Assembly (NCBI GenBank): GCA_016787755.1
Contig: JAEUUA010000025.1
Span: forward strand, 248,001 to 312,000
DNA length: 64,000 bases
Source: Cyclobacteriaceae bacterium
GTDB lineage: Bacteria > Bacteroidota > Bacteroidia > Cytophagales > Cyclobacteriaceae
Direction of reading: 5' to 3'
Shown here: positions 26,075 to 35,674 of the stretch, one piece after another
How the letters are laid out: each line of letters opens with the position of its first letter
Position numbering within the stretch: the first letter of the stretch is position 1
Notes under the pieces: model-generated
What the model saw: only the letters and a program-made list of their open reading frames with translations
What the model was told of the DNA's origin: nothing
Database searches by the model: none
Program-made: the position numbers and the translations under genes

Positions 26075-27181
26075 ATGAGCAACTGGCACGAAATAAAGAA
26101 TATAAACGAGATAGACTCTCCTACCCTGGTAGTCTATCCCGTTAGAATAAAAGAAAACATTCGGGTTCTTAAAGAATTTGTGCCCGATATTACCCGTTTA
26201 CGTCCACATGTAAAAACAAACAAATGTGCCGAAGTATGCAGCATGATGATGGCCGAAGGGATCAAGAAATTCAAATGTGCCACCATTGCAGAAGCAGAAA
26301 TGTTAGCTTCTATTGGCGCGCCTGATGTGTTGATGGCGTATCAACCCGTTGGACCTCGAGCCAACCGATTTATCAAACTTATCAAAACATTTCCAAACAC
26401 AAATTTTAGCTGTTTGATTGATAATGAAGAAACGGCTAAACAATTATCTGCGGTAGCCCAAAAAGCAAATATCGCAATCAATGTCTTTATTGATTTGAAT
26501 GTGGGTATGAATCGCACCGGCATTATACCGGAACAGGCATTATCACTTTTTACATTTTGTGAATCGATACCGAATATTTCTGTGGTAGGACTTCATGCCT
26601 ATGACGGTCATAACCGCGATTCCGATTTAGGAATTCGTACTGCTGGTTGCGATGAGGGATATAATCGTGTGGAAGTTCTTCACAATTCTATTTTAAAACA
26701 AAGTGGAAAGCGCATGACCATTGTAACGAGTGGAAACACAACCATTTCCATTCATGCGAAAAGAAAAAATGCAGAGGTTAGTCCAGGCACATTTATTTTT
26801 TGGGATTATGGCTACCATAAATTATTTGCCGAGCAACCTTTTGTTTTTGCTGCTTTATTGATCACCCGGGTAATCTCCAAACCGGATGAAGAAACACTAT
26901 GTATCGATCTCGGCCATAAGGCGGTAGCTTCAGAAAATCCTTTAGAAAATAGAATTCATTTTTTAAATGCCCCCGAACTAAAAGCGATTGGACATAGTGA
27001 AGAACATTTAATCTTGCATGCTGGAAAAAATAATTCGCACAAAGTGGGCGATGTACTGTATGGAGTGCCATTCCACATCTGTCCTACGGTAGCGCTGCAT
27101 GAAACAGTGGCAGTTGCAGAAGATAATAAGGTGGTAGGTAGTTGGGATATTGTTGCGCGGAAAAGAAAAATTACAATTTAA
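26075..27181 (+). CDS. D-threonine-aldolase-like PLP enzyme
   Basis: 368 residues. The PLP-binding Lys is in RPHVKTNKC near residue 49, after the IDSPTLVVYP start of the alanine racemase-like barrel, and the C-terminal ICPTVALHE is the metal-binding part seen in D-threonine aldolases (D-TA family). These enzymes split D-3-hydroxyamino acids to glycine and an aldehyde. Related members are D-serine dehydratases. RidA just upstream and a dipeptidase further downstream support amino-acid-type breakdown. Confidence 0.88.
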   Translation: MSNWHEIKNINEIDSPTLVVYPVRIKENIRVLKEFVPDITRLRPHVKTNKCAEVCSMMMAEGIKKFKCATIAEAEMLASIGAPDVLMAYQPVGPRANRFIKLIKTFPNTNFSCLIDNEETAKQLSAVAQKANIAINVFIDLNVGMNRTGIIPEQALSLFTFCESIPNISVVGLHAYDGHNRDSDLGIRTAGCDEGYNRVEVLHNSILKQSGKRMTIVTSGNTTISIHAKRKNAEVSPGTFIFWDYGYHKLFAEQPFVFAALLITRVISKPDEETLCIDLGHKAVASENPLENRIHFLNAPELKAIGHSEEHLILHAGKNNSHKVGDVLYGVPFHICPTVALHETVAVAEDNKVVGSWDIVARKRKITI

Positions 27182-27218
27182 ATTTTTATTTTTCCTGCAA
27201 TCATACCCATATTCGACC

Positions 27219-28217
27219 ATGTTGCAAATCATAGATTTTTTTAAAGCCGAGTTTAATAATTTTTTCTCGCTTAATGGCATAATAAAATTATTTGAATCTG
27301 GTGATTACAGTTCGTTACAAACCTGGGCCGGTATCTCAGCTGTTCTCTCACCCCTCATACCCGTAGTCGTTGTCGTAGAACTTATTATTGCTTTCGTACA
27401 TAAAAAATTCAATGTAACCGAATATAAAATCCCTTTCTTCATCTACGTATTTAATAGAGTTGTTGGCCGCTATATTTCATTTGGTTTGATTGCGTTTTGT
27501 ATAGGTGCATTCTCCCCTTTTGCCATCCTGCATGCATCCCTTACCTGGTATTGGTTTATCTATGGATACATCGCCTGGGAATTTTCACACTTCATTTATC
27601 ACTACCTGGCACATAAAGTAAGGTTGTTTTGGTGCCTTCACTCTACACACCATGCACCAGAACGCATGAACTTGTCAGTGACGTATGCACATTTCATTTT
27701 GGAAGCACCTTATGCCGACTTCATCAGAACCTCCATTTGTATACTCGCAGGAGTCCCTCCGGCTATGTTATTCATAATCATGTTTATCGATGGCACGTGG
27801 GGAGGATTTATTCATGTAGGCGAGAATTTCATGCGAGATGCTCGCTTCGGTTTCATTGGAAAATTGATTCTTACCCCATCCCATCATAGAGTACACCATG
27901 CAAAAAATCCTTTGTACATGGATACTAACTTCTGCAATCTCCTTAACATTTGGGATCATATTTTTAAAACTTATCAACCCGAAATGAACGATATCAATAT
28001 CGAATACGGCATTACGCGTAAGATCAATGCTCAAAATTTTTTTGATGTCTATTTTGGCGAACTTTACTATCTGTGGCGAGATATTTTTTCAGCACCAGGC
28101 GTGTTGAATAAATTAAAATATATTTTTATGCCACCTGGCTGGCACCATTCAGGAAATCATACAACTGCCCGATTAATTAGAAAAGAGTATGTAAATAATC
28201 AGAAGGCAATAAATTAG
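27219..28217 (+). CDS. Sterol desaturase/fatty acid hydroxylase family membrane protein
   Basis: 332 residues from the ATG at 27219, 38 bases after the aldolase stop; a longer frame from 27150 would overlap the aldolase gene. Four or more transmembrane helices and the histidine boxes HFIYHYLAHK, HSTHHAPERM and HRVHHAK define the di-iron fatty acid hydroxylase superfamily. Members hydroxylate or desaturate membrane lipids, ether lipids or sphingoid bases. Its place in a catabolic gene run is unexpected. Confidence 0.88.
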   Translation: MLQIIDFFKAEFNNFFSLNGIIKLFESGDYSSLQTWAGISAVLSPLIPVVVVVELIIAFVHKKFNVTEYKIPFFIYVFNRVVGRYISFGLIAFCIGAFSPFAILHASLTWYWFIYGYIAWEFSHFIYHYLAHKVRLFWCLHSTHHAPERMNLSVTYAHFILEAPYADFIRTSICILAGVPPAMLFIIMFIDGTWGGFIHVGENFMRDARFGFIGKLILTPSHHRVHHAKNPLYMDTNFCNLLNIWDHIFKTYQPEMNDINIEYGITRKINAQNFFDVYFGELYYLWRDIFSAPGVLNKLKYIFMPPGWHHSGNHTTARLIRKEYVNNQKAIN

Positions 28218-28226
28218 AAAATAATT

Positions 28227-28976
28227 ATGTCCAGTTCAAGAACAAACACAGATTTTAACAACCAGGTAGCGGTCATTACGGGAGGTAGTTCAGGACTTGG
28301 TTTGGCAATTTCAAAAGCGTTGCTTGACTGTGGCGCATACGTGGCTATTCTTGACTTGCAGATTTGTTCAGAACTTGAAAATCACCCTCATGTTTTATTC
28401 CAATCAATAGATATCACACAAGAAGAAAAATTACGGGAGATCATCAATGTAGTTTGGCGCAAGTTTGAAAGAATCGACATCCTAATAAATAGCGCAGGGA
28501 TCACTGGAATTACCAATCTTAAAAGCCACGAGACCTCCTCTGAAAACATCCGGAAAGTTTTCGATGTCAATTTCATGGGCTGCTATCTAGCGTCTAAACA
28601 TGTACTTCCCTTCATGTTAAAAAATAATTACGGCAGAATTTTGCATATCGCCAGTATTGCCGGTAAGGAAGGGAATGCAGGAATGCTGGCGTACTCCTCT
28701 TCTAAAGCGGCTGTGATTGGAATGACGAAAGTTCAGGGAAAAGAATATGCTGAAACCGGAGTCACTATAAATGCCCTTGCCCCGGCAGTTGTACAAACGC
28801 ATATGGTGGATATGATGCCCCCCGAACAAGTTCGTTACATGACCGATAAAATACCCATGAAACGTTGCGGTACACTAGAAGAGATTGCCAACCTTGCGCT
28901 CTATATCGTTTCATCTAAAAATAGTTTTACTACCGGATTTACCTTTGATCTTTCTGGTGGAAGGGCTACTTATTAA
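28227..28976 (+). CDS. Short-chain dehydrogenase/reductase (SDR)
   Basis: 249 residues. The Rossmann TGGSSGLGLAIS, NSAGITG, catalytic YSSSKAA (Tyr-x3-Lys) and a Ser in IASIAG are all present, so it is a classical NAD(P)-dependent SDR of the FabG-like group. The gene begins 9 bases after the hydroxylase-like gene and is followed by a 3-hydroxyacyl-CoA dehydrogenase-like gene after 11 bases, which suggests a shared redox pathway. Substrate unknown. Confidence 0.9.
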   Translation: MSSSRTNTDFNNQVAVITGGSSGLGLAISKALLDCGAYVAILDLQICSELENHPHVLFQSIDITQEEKLREIINVVWRKFERIDILINSAGITGITNLKSHETSSENIRKVFDVNFMGCYLASKHVLPFMLKNNYGRILHIASIAGKEGNAGMLAYSSSKAAVIGMTKVQGKEYAETGVTINALAPAVVQTHMVDMMPPEQVRYMTDKIPMKRCGTLEEIANLALYIVSSKNSFTTGFTFDLSGGRATY

Positions 28977-28987
28977 AACTTATCCAC

Positions 28988-29974
28988 ATGCAAGAAAAGA
29001 TTGACTCAGAAAAAATCACAATCGGAGTTGTTGGCCTCGGACTCATGGGTTGTAGCATTACGACATGCCTGCTCATGGCCAATCATACCGTAGTTGCTGT
29101 CGCTCCGATAGCAGTAGATATGCAGCACGCTTCGAATAGAATTCAACATCATCTTATAAAATCAAAGGAGGAAGGGCTTATTAATTTGCCACCTGGGTAT
29201 TATTTCAATCGCCTAACCATAACAGAAGATTATTCAAAACTGAATCTATGTTCATTAGTGATCGAATGTACGTTAGAAGATGTTGAGATTAAGAAACAGG
29301 TATATTCAAAAATTGAAGCAGTTATTTCATCTGATGCCATTCTTACCAGCAACACATCAGCCATACCCATAAGCTTGCTGCAAGACTTGACCACAACTCC
29401 GGAGCGTTTTTTCGGACTACATTGGGCAGAGCCTTCCCATACAACCCGATTTCTAGAAGTGATCTGTGGAGATAAAAGCAATATCTCCCAAGGAGAATAC
29501 CTTTACGAACTTTCCCATCTTTGGGGCAAAGAACCTACCTTGGTTCGAAAAGATATTCGTGGTTTCATAACCAATCGATTGATGTATGCGATGTATCGAG
29601 AAGCTTGTTACCTGGTGGAAAATGGGTATGCCACCCTGGAAGACGTAGATCGAGCCTGCCGTAATAATCCTGGTTATTGGATGACGTTAGTGGGTGTTTT
29701 CAGATGGATGGATCTTACCGGGATTGATGCCTATCATCGTGTGATGAAGGATTTATTGCCCACCCTTAGTAATGAAACAACAATTCCTAAATTAATAGAT
29801 GATGTAGTAAAAGCAGGAGGCAAAGGCGTTTCAAATGCAAAAGGATTTTACAGCTACACTCCGGAAGAAGCAGAACTTTGGGAAGCAACCTTTCGGGAGT
29901 TTACCTTCGAAATCAGAAAGCTTGCATTAAAGTATCCAGCCGATGTAGTGAGTAAAAAATTATCTTCTAAATAA
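28988..29974 (+). CDS. 3-hydroxyacyl-CoA dehydrogenase-like NAD enzyme
   Basis: 328 residues. It has an N-terminal Rossmann motif (VVGLGLMGCSI), the NTSAIPIS and HWAEPSH motifs typical of the HCDH family (catalytic Ser/His), and a C-terminal domain with FITNRLMYAM. Single-domain members include 3-hydroxybutyryl-CoA, carnitine and L-gulonate 3-dehydrogenases. Here acyl-CoA context is lacking, so a free 3-hydroxy acid is as likely a substrate. It is encoded directly after the SDR gene. Confidence 0.88.
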   Translation: MQEKIDSEKITIGVVGLGLMGCSITTCLLMANHTVVAVAPIAVDMQHASNRIQHHLIKSKEEGLINLPPGYYFNRLTITEDYSKLNLCSLVIECTLEDVEIKKQVYSKIEAVISSDAILTSNTSAIPISLLQDLTTTPERFFGLHWAEPSHTTRFLEVICGDKSNISQGEYLYELSHLWGKEPTLVRKDIRGFITNRLMYAMYREACYLVENGYATLEDVDRACRNNPGYWMTLVGVFRWMDLTGIDAYHRVMKDLLPTLSNETTIPKLIDDVVKAGGKGVSNAKGFYSYTPEEAELWEATFREFTFEIRKLALKYPADVVSKKLSSK

Positions 29975-30002
29975 TTATATAGTAATTAAAATAATTGTAA
30001 CG

Positions 30003-31070
30003 ATGAAAAATCATTTCATAGTTGATGCCCACCTTGATCTAAGCATGAATGCCATGGAATGGAACCGCGATCTGCGAAAGCCCATTTCAGAAATTCGCGA
30101 TCGTGAAAAAGGAATGACCGATAAACTTGATCGGGGCAATGGAGTTGTATGTTTTGAAGAATTAAGAAAAGGAAATATTGGCTTAGTGGTAGCTACACAA
30201 ATTGCTCGTTATGTAGCACCTGGCAATCCCCTGCCCGGTTGGCATTCGCCTGAGCAAGCATGGGCACATACACAAGCTCAACGCACATGGTATGAAGAGA
30301 TGGAACGCATTGGGGAGTTAAAATCGATCACCGATTTAAAATCATTAGAAGCGCATCTAAGCGAATGGACAAGTTCAAAACCGATTGGATACATTCTGAG
30401 TCTGGAAGGTGCCGATTCATTGGTAACTGTTCAGCATCTTGAAATAGCTCATCAATATGGACTAAGAGCCGTTGGCCTTGCTCACTATGGCTCCGGTCGG
30501 TACGCACAAGGCACCGATGCAACCGGGGGGCTTGGCCCACAAGGAAAAGAATTGTTGAATGAAATGGAGCGGCTCAACATTATTTTGGATGCAACCCATT
30601 TGTGCGATGATAGTTTTTGGGAAGCCCTTGATCATTTTAATGGTGCTGTTTGGGCCAGTCATAATAATTGTCGCTCGCTGGTGAATCATAACCGGCAATT
30701 CAGCGATGAGCAAATAAAAGAATTGATTAGACGTGGAGCCGTAATTGGTGGCGTGATGGACGCGTGGATGCTGGTGCCTAATTGGGTGCGAGGGAAATCA
30801 TCTCCCAAAGCAATGAATTGCAATTTGGAACGATTGGTTGACAACTACGATCACATTTGTCAAATCGCTGGCAATGCACTTCACATTGGCATTGGTTCAG
30901 ATTTAGATGGTGCTTTCGGAACTGAACAATCACCTTACGATATTGAAACCATCGCAGATCTACAAAAAATACCAACCCTGCTTTCGCAACGCGGTTATAG
31001 TGCAACTGACATAAATAATGTGATGGGTGAAAATTGGCTGCGGTTTTTGAGAAAAGCATGGGCTGCTTAG
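30003..31070 (+). CDS. M19 family membrane dipeptidase-like protein
   Basis: 355 residues. Zinc ligands are visible in VDAHLDLSM, SLEGAD, LDATHLCD and SHNNCR, with GIGSDLDGAFG near the C-terminus: the amidohydrolase fold of renal dipeptidase (M19). There is no signal peptide, so it is probably cytoplasmic. It ends the run that starts with the GntP permease. It would cleave dipeptides or a related amide feeding the pathway. Confidence 0.9.
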   Translation: MKNHFIVDAHLDLSMNAMEWNRDLRKPISEIRDREKGMTDKLDRGNGVVCFEELRKGNIGLVVATQIARYVAPGNPLPGWHSPEQAWAHTQAQRTWYEEMERIGELKSITDLKSLEAHLSEWTSSKPIGYILSLEGADSLVTVQHLEIAHQYGLRAVGLAHYGSGRYAQGTDATGGLGPQGKELLNEMERLNIILDATHLCDDSFWEALDHFNGAVWASHNNCRSLVNHNRQFSDEQIKELIRRGAVIGGVMDAWMLVPNWVRGKSSPKAMNCNLERLVDNYDHICQIAGNALHIGIGSDLDGAFGTEQSPYDIETIADLQKIPTLLSQRGYSATDINNVMGENWLRFLRKAWAA

Positions 31071-31177
31071 ATTAAAATCACGCGTATTGGGGCATAACCA
31101 CACGTTGAGTTATTTCCGAAAAATATTTTGAACTCTACCTTCCTACTTTTCGTACTTTAGGTGTTGAATACTCTATT

Positions 31178-32821
31178 ATGAACAAAAAACTTGTAGTCTT
31201 TTTACTGTTGGTTTGTGGAGCTGTTGGCTTATCCTTTACCCCACCCGCTGAACGTTATTTCGAAATCGCCAAAAATCTGGATGTGTTCGCTTCTCTTTTT
31301 AAGGAAGTGAATGCACTTTATGTAGATGAAATCAATCCAAATAAGACAATCCGCACGGGCATTGATGCCATGCTGGCCTCACTCGATCCTTATACAAATT
31401 TTATTTCGGAAGATGAAGTAGAAGATTTTCGGACACTCAACACTGGACAATATGGTGGCATTGGCGCTGTAACGCGTGTGTTTAATAATCGCACCGTTGT
31501 TACGATGGTGCACGAGAATTATCCTGCTTTTAAAAATGGATTAAAGATTGGCGATGAAGTAATAAAAATGAATGGCATAGAACTATCCACGCTTACACTG
31601 GAAGAAGCCAATCATCTCATGCGCGGCCAGGTAGGTACTCCTGTAAAGCTTACCGTGAAACGAATGGGCAAGGAAAAACCCTTTGACATCGAGTTTAAAA
31701 GAGAGAAAATAAAAATCAGCAACGTGCCTTATTTTGGAATGGTATCCTCAGATGTTGGTTACGTTCAGCTCACTGAGTTTACCCCTGATGCTGGCAAAGA
31801 AGTGAAGAATGCCGTTGTGAGCTTAAAAGAGAAAGGAGCTAAACATCTGATTCTTGATTTGAGAGGAAACCCAGGTGGGTTATTAATGGAGTCGGTGAAT
31901 ATCTGTAATATCTTTATCCCGAAAGGGAAAAAAGTAGTTGACACGAAAGGAAAAGTAGAGAACAGCAACGTCACCTATGAAACGCTCAATAGTCCAATTG
32001 ATTTAGACATACCCTTAGTTGTTCTTATCAACCGAGGCAGTGCTTCTGCCTCCGAAATTGTTGCAGGCACCTTACAAGATTATGATCGTGCGGTGATATT
32101 AGGAGAACGCTCCTATGGAAAAGGGTTGGTGCAAATACCCAGACCACTCTCTTACAATTCACAAGTAAAAATTACTACGGCCAAGTATTATACTCCCACA
32201 GGCAGGTGTATTCAAGTGTTGGATTACTCGCACCGTAGAGAAGATGGAAGTGTCGGTTCTATTCCTGATTCCTTAAAAAAAGAATTTCTTACTTCACGCG
32301 GACGCAAAGTATTTGATGGTGGTGGAATTGAACCCGACATATCTCTGGAAGTAGAAGATGCTGCAATCATTTCGCAAATTTTATATGGAAACGGATTCAT
32401 TTTTGATTACGCTACATTGTATGCATTCAACCATGCTGCCATATCGGATGCTAAAACCTTTTCCCTAACGAATCAGGAGTATGCCGAATTTGAAAATTGG
32501 ATGAAAACGAAATCTTATTCGACACAATCTCCGATTGAAGCCGAACTAGTAGATTTAACGAATGAGGCAATGCGAGAAAAATATTATGAAGATTTAAAAC
32601 CGCAATTAGATCAAATTAAAACCCGACTTGCAGATTCTAAGAAAACTGAATTAAGCCGGCATAAAGATCAGATTAAAAAATTATTGGAACGAGAAATCGT
32701 TTCGCGCTACTACTTCGAGAAGGGAACGGTGGAAACAGGTTTTAAATATGATCAGGAAGTAAAGGCCGGAATTGACATTCTCCACAACCAGACCGAGTAT
32801 AAAAAGATCCTAAAGCTTTAA
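31178..32821 (+). CDS. S41 family C-terminal processing peptidase
   Basis: 547 residues with a signal peptide (MNKKLVVFLLLVCGAVGLSF). A PDZ domain (residues about 85-165) and the S41 catalytic core with nucleophile Ser in RGSASASEIVAG and Lys in ERSYGKGLVQ are present. The family (CtpA-like) processes periplasmic proteins. Residues after about 390 form a helical charged extension. The alpha/beta hydrolase gene follows 8 bases later. Confidence 0.93.
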   Translation: MNKKLVVFLLLVCGAVGLSFTPPAERYFEIAKNLDVFASLFKEVNALYVDEINPNKTIRTGIDAMLASLDPYTNFISEDEVEDFRTLNTGQYGGIGAVTRVFNNRTVVTMVHENYPAFKNGLKIGDEVIKMNGIELSTLTLEEANHLMRGQVGTPVKLTVKRMGKEKPFDIEFKREKIKISNVPYFGMVSSDVGYVQLTEFTPDAGKEVKNAVVSLKEKGAKHLILDLRGNPGGLLMESVNICNIFIPKGKKVVDTKGKVENSNVTYETLNSPIDLDIPLVVLINRGSASASEIVAGTLQDYDRAVILGERSYGKGLVQIPRPLSYNSQVKITTAKYYTPTGRCIQVLDYSHRREDGSVGSIPDSLKKEFLTSRGRKVFDGGGIEPDISLEVEDAAIISQILYGNGFIFDYATLYAFNHAAISDAKTFSLTNQEYAEFENWMKTKSYSTQSPIEAELVDLTNEAMREKYYEDLKPQLDQIKTRLADSKKTELSRHKDQIKKLLEREIVSRYYFEKGTVETGFKYDQEVKAGIDILHNQTEYKKILKL

Positions 32822-32829
32822 GCAAAGCA

Positions 32830-33705
32830 ATGGTGCTTACGAAAAATACCTGGCGATGGCTATTGACTTCCGTAGCCATTTTTTCTTTGCTCTTGTTGAT
32901 GGATTCTTGCCTTCAGTTTAGAATGAGTAAATCAGAAATTGATACTTACTTCAAAGACAAGGAAACAAAAGGTGTGCTAAAGCAATATGATCGCGATAAA
33001 CGGAGACTTACCTATTTAATAACCGGAGACTCAACCAAACCACTTGTTGTTTTTGTGCACGGATCACCAGGATCGTTAAGTGCGTTTATCGATTTCATGG
33101 CCGACACTGCTTTGCTTAAGCTCGCACAACTCATTACAGTAGACCGTCCGGGATTTGGTGCTTCTAACTTTGGATCTGCAGAACCATCATTGATTAAGCA
33201 AGTTTCATTACTGGAACCTATTTTAAGAGAACGGAAAAAGAACAGATCGATTATTTTGGTAGGTCATTCTTTAGGAGCACCGTTCATCGCTCGCATGGCG
33301 ATAGATTACCCTGAGTTAGTGGATGGTTTAGTGATGGTTGCTCCCTCCATAGCGCCTGAGTTAGAACCTTATGAGTGGTTTCGTGGTCCGATGGCTACTC
33401 CATTTATTAAATGGTTGCTGCCCCGCTCAATTCGCGCCTCCAACGATGAGATATACCAACTGAAACCACAATTACTAGACATGCTTCCCTTATGGAAGAA
33501 AATTACCGTACCTACCATTGTTATCCAAGGAACCAAGGATTCTTTAGTGGATCCTGGAAACGCTGACTTCGCAAAGAAAATGATTGTCCATGCACCCGTT
33601 AAACTCGTGATGATCGAAGGAATGGACCACTTTATCCCATGGCGAGCTCCGAATCAAATTCGAGAATGCATTATTGAACTTCTCAATGCATATCAAACGC
33701 GTTGA
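32830..33705 (+). CDS. Alpha/beta hydrolase, probably lipoprotein
   Basis: 291 residues. The N-terminus is a short hydrophobic stretch with LLLMDSC, which resembles a lipobox. The hydrolase fold shows HGSPGS (oxyanion), nucleophile Ser in GHSLGAP, acid Asp in GTKDSLVDP and His in GMDHFIPW. The substrate is unknown. It is likely cotranscribed with the S41 peptidase gene. Confidence 0.9.
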   Translation: MVLTKNTWRWLLTSVAIFSLLLLMDSCLQFRMSKSEIDTYFKDKETKGVLKQYDRDKRRLTYLITGDSTKPLVVFVHGSPGSLSAFIDFMADTALLKLAQLITVDRPGFGASNFGSAEPSLIKQVSLLEPILRERKKNRSIILVGHSLGAPFIARMAIDYPELVDGLVMVAPSIAPELEPYEWFRGPMATPFIKWLLPRSIRASNDEIYQLKPQLLDMLPLWKKITVPTIVIQGTKDSLVDPGNADFAKKMIVHAPVKLVMIEGMDHFIPWRAPNQIRECIIELLNAYQTR

Positions 33706-33962
33706 CCAATATAGCAAGTCGCTGAATTTTACTAATTTTAAGTTCATCTTTTAACCAGGTTACCAGTATTTAGCAAATAAAGCAATAGGATAAAAATTAT
33801 TCGCCAGTTCCAGCTCGAATGATTCCGAAATTAAAATGTAACCCATTATCCTGTGGTGTCGCAGCTCTCCCCCTACCGACTTCTTCTAAAACAAATAGGA
33901 CACTTAAAAAGTGTAAAACTTAGCCAACTAACTCCTACCTTTACCGGATTGGTCAGGCTGTA

Positions 33963-34970
33963 ATGCTTAAAATAGATTCCCATACACACATTCTTCCCAA
34001 AAAGATACCCAACTGGACTGAAAAGTTTGGATATGGCGATTTCATCTATTTGCAACACCATAAAAAAGGGTTCGCTAAAATGATGCGAGGCAACCAATTC
34101 TTCCGAGAGATTCAGGAAAATTGTTGGAACCCGGAACTGCGTATTGAAGAATACAAACAATTCAACACCCAGGTACAAGTGGTTTGCACCATCCCCGTAA
34201 TGTTTTCGTATTGGGCTAAGCCGCTGGATTGTCTTGATTTATCAAAATTTTTGAATGACCATCTTGGGAAGCTGTCAGCAAAGCATCCTAAAGAGTATAT
34301 CGGCCTTGGTACAATACCTATGCAAGATACAGAGCTTGCCGTAAAAGAATTGGAACGAATAAAAAAAATCGGGCTGAAGGGTGTACAGATTGGCTCTAAC
34401 ATTAATGATGAAAACCTGAATGAAGATCGCTTCTTCCCCATTTTTCAGGCATGTGAAAAATTGAATCTCGCAGTCATGATTCATCCCTGGAACATGATGG
34501 GTGAAAAACACATGCAACGGTATTGGTTGCCCTGGTTGGTAGGCATGCCTGCAGAAACCTCACGCGCTATGTGCTCGATGATCTTTGGCGGGGTTTTTGA
34601 GAGACTGCCCAAACTTCGGGTTATGTTTGCCCACGCTGGGGGTTCTTTTTTACCAACTATCGGACGCATTGAGCATGGGTTTAATTGCCGGCCCGATTTA
34701 GTGGCGATTGATAATAATGTAAACCCGCGCAGTTACATTGGTCAATTCTGGGTAGACTGTGTAACCCATGATGCACTGATGCTAGAGTACGTGATTAAGA
34801 TGCAAGGCAGTAAACGAATTGTATTGGGTTCAGATTATCCCTTCCCTTTGGGTGATTTAGAGATTGGTAAATTTATAGAAGATGCCAATTTCCCTGAATC
34901 TGTAAAAGAAGATATATTTTGCAACGCCACATTAGAGTGGTTGCAACTTTCTAAAGAAGATTATATTTAA
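33963..34970 (+). CDS. ACMSD-like amidohydrolase family decarboxylase
   Basis: 335 residues. The zinc site DSHTHILPK (HxH near residues 7-9), HPWNMMG, FAHAGGSFLPTIGR and GSDYPFPLG are characteristic of the 2-amino-3-carboxymuconate-6-semialdehyde decarboxylase (ACMSD) family of TIM-barrel metal enzymes. ACMSD acts in tryptophan/kynurenine and 2-nitrobenzoate breakdown. No kynurenine-pathway gene is adjacent, so the assignment is to the family only. The preceding 257 bases hold no gene that I can support. Confidence 0.9.
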   Translation: MLKIDSHTHILPKKIPNWTEKFGYGDFIYLQHHKKGFAKMMRGNQFFREIQENCWNPELRIEEYKQFNTQVQVVCTIPVMFSYWAKPLDCLDLSKFLNDHLGKLSAKHPKEYIGLGTIPMQDTELAVKELERIKKIGLKGVQIGSNINDENLNEDRFFPIFQACEKLNLAVMIHPWNMMGEKHMQRYWLPWLVGMPAETSRAMCSMIFGGVFERLPKLRVMFAHAGGSFLPTIGRIEHGFNCRPDLVAIDNNVNPRSYIGQFWVDCVTHDALMLEYVIKMQGSKRIVLGSDYPFPLGDLEIGKFIEDANFPESVKEDIFCNATLEWLQLSKEDYI

Positions 34971-34980
34971 TTTTTGTTTT

Positions 34981-35604
34981 GTGAACAAAAGCTACATTAT
35001 TTTATTACTCTCTTTTACATTTTCTGCGCAAGCACAGGTAAACGAACAGGAAAAATTACGGCAATTAGAAATTCAACGTCAGACCGATAAGCAACGTGCT
35101 ATTGATAGGCAAATTGATTCAGTGGCTCAACTTATTGATCTGGAGCGTTATGAAGAAGCAGATAAAAAAATCATTTCGATCTTAAAGAATGTAAGAAGTG
35201 TACCCTCAGATATTACCTTTTATCTTGGTAAGAATTCATATTATCTTTCTAAGTATAAGCAAAGTGTTGACTGGCTTAACAAATACATCCAATTGAAAGG
35301 AACTACCGGTCAGTTTTCGCAAGAAGCTATTAATATTAAAGCCAAAGCGGAAGTTGAGTTATTGAAGGAGCGCGCCATTGAATCCCAGCAAGCGGCACAG
35401 GTTTTTTCCAAAGATTTTGATATTGATTGTGGTCCCACTGGGAAGGTAGTGTGCCCGGTTTGTCATGGGTCAACGGTAATTATTAAAAAAGGATATTTTG
35501 GTAACACCTATAAAACCTGTGGCTATTGTAATAAAGTAGGTACCATATCCTGCGAGGATTATAACAAACTTCTTAAAGGGCAACTCCAGCCAACTGCCAA
35601 CTAA
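34981..35604 (+). CDS. Secreted helical-repeat protein with C-terminal zinc ribbon-like cysteines
   Basis: 207 residues with GTG start and a signal peptide (MNKSYIILLLSFTFSAQAQ). A Gln/Asp/Glu-rich coiled-coil-like stretch (residues 22-50) precedes a TPR-like region (about 50-135). The C-terminal part has two CxxC-type pairs, CPVCHG and CGYC, like one zinc-binding repeat of DnaJ. Such a metal centre in an exported protein is unusual. It is 10 bases from the ACMSD-like gene, so the two may be cotranscribed. Function unknown. Confidence 0.7.
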   Translation: MNKSYIILLLSFTFSAQAQVNEQEKLRQLEIQRQTDKQRAIDRQIDSVAQLIDLERYEEADKKIISILKNVRSVPSDITFYLGKNSYYLSKYKQSVDWLNKYIQLKGTTGQFSQEAINIKAKAEVELLKERAIESQQAAQVFSKDFDIDCGPTGKVVCPVCHGSTVIIKKGYFGNTYKTCGYCNKVGTISCEDYNKLLKGQLQPTAN

Positions 35605-35674
35605 CTGTTGGTGAAACAGTTAGATTTAATCAAAACAAAATTATCATTATCTTTGCTCGGTTTGTTTAATCAAA

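Noticed and set aside
33900..33914. ACACTT/AAGTGT hairpin before the ACMSD-like gene
   Set aside because: Small and unsupported by a T-run or conserved context.
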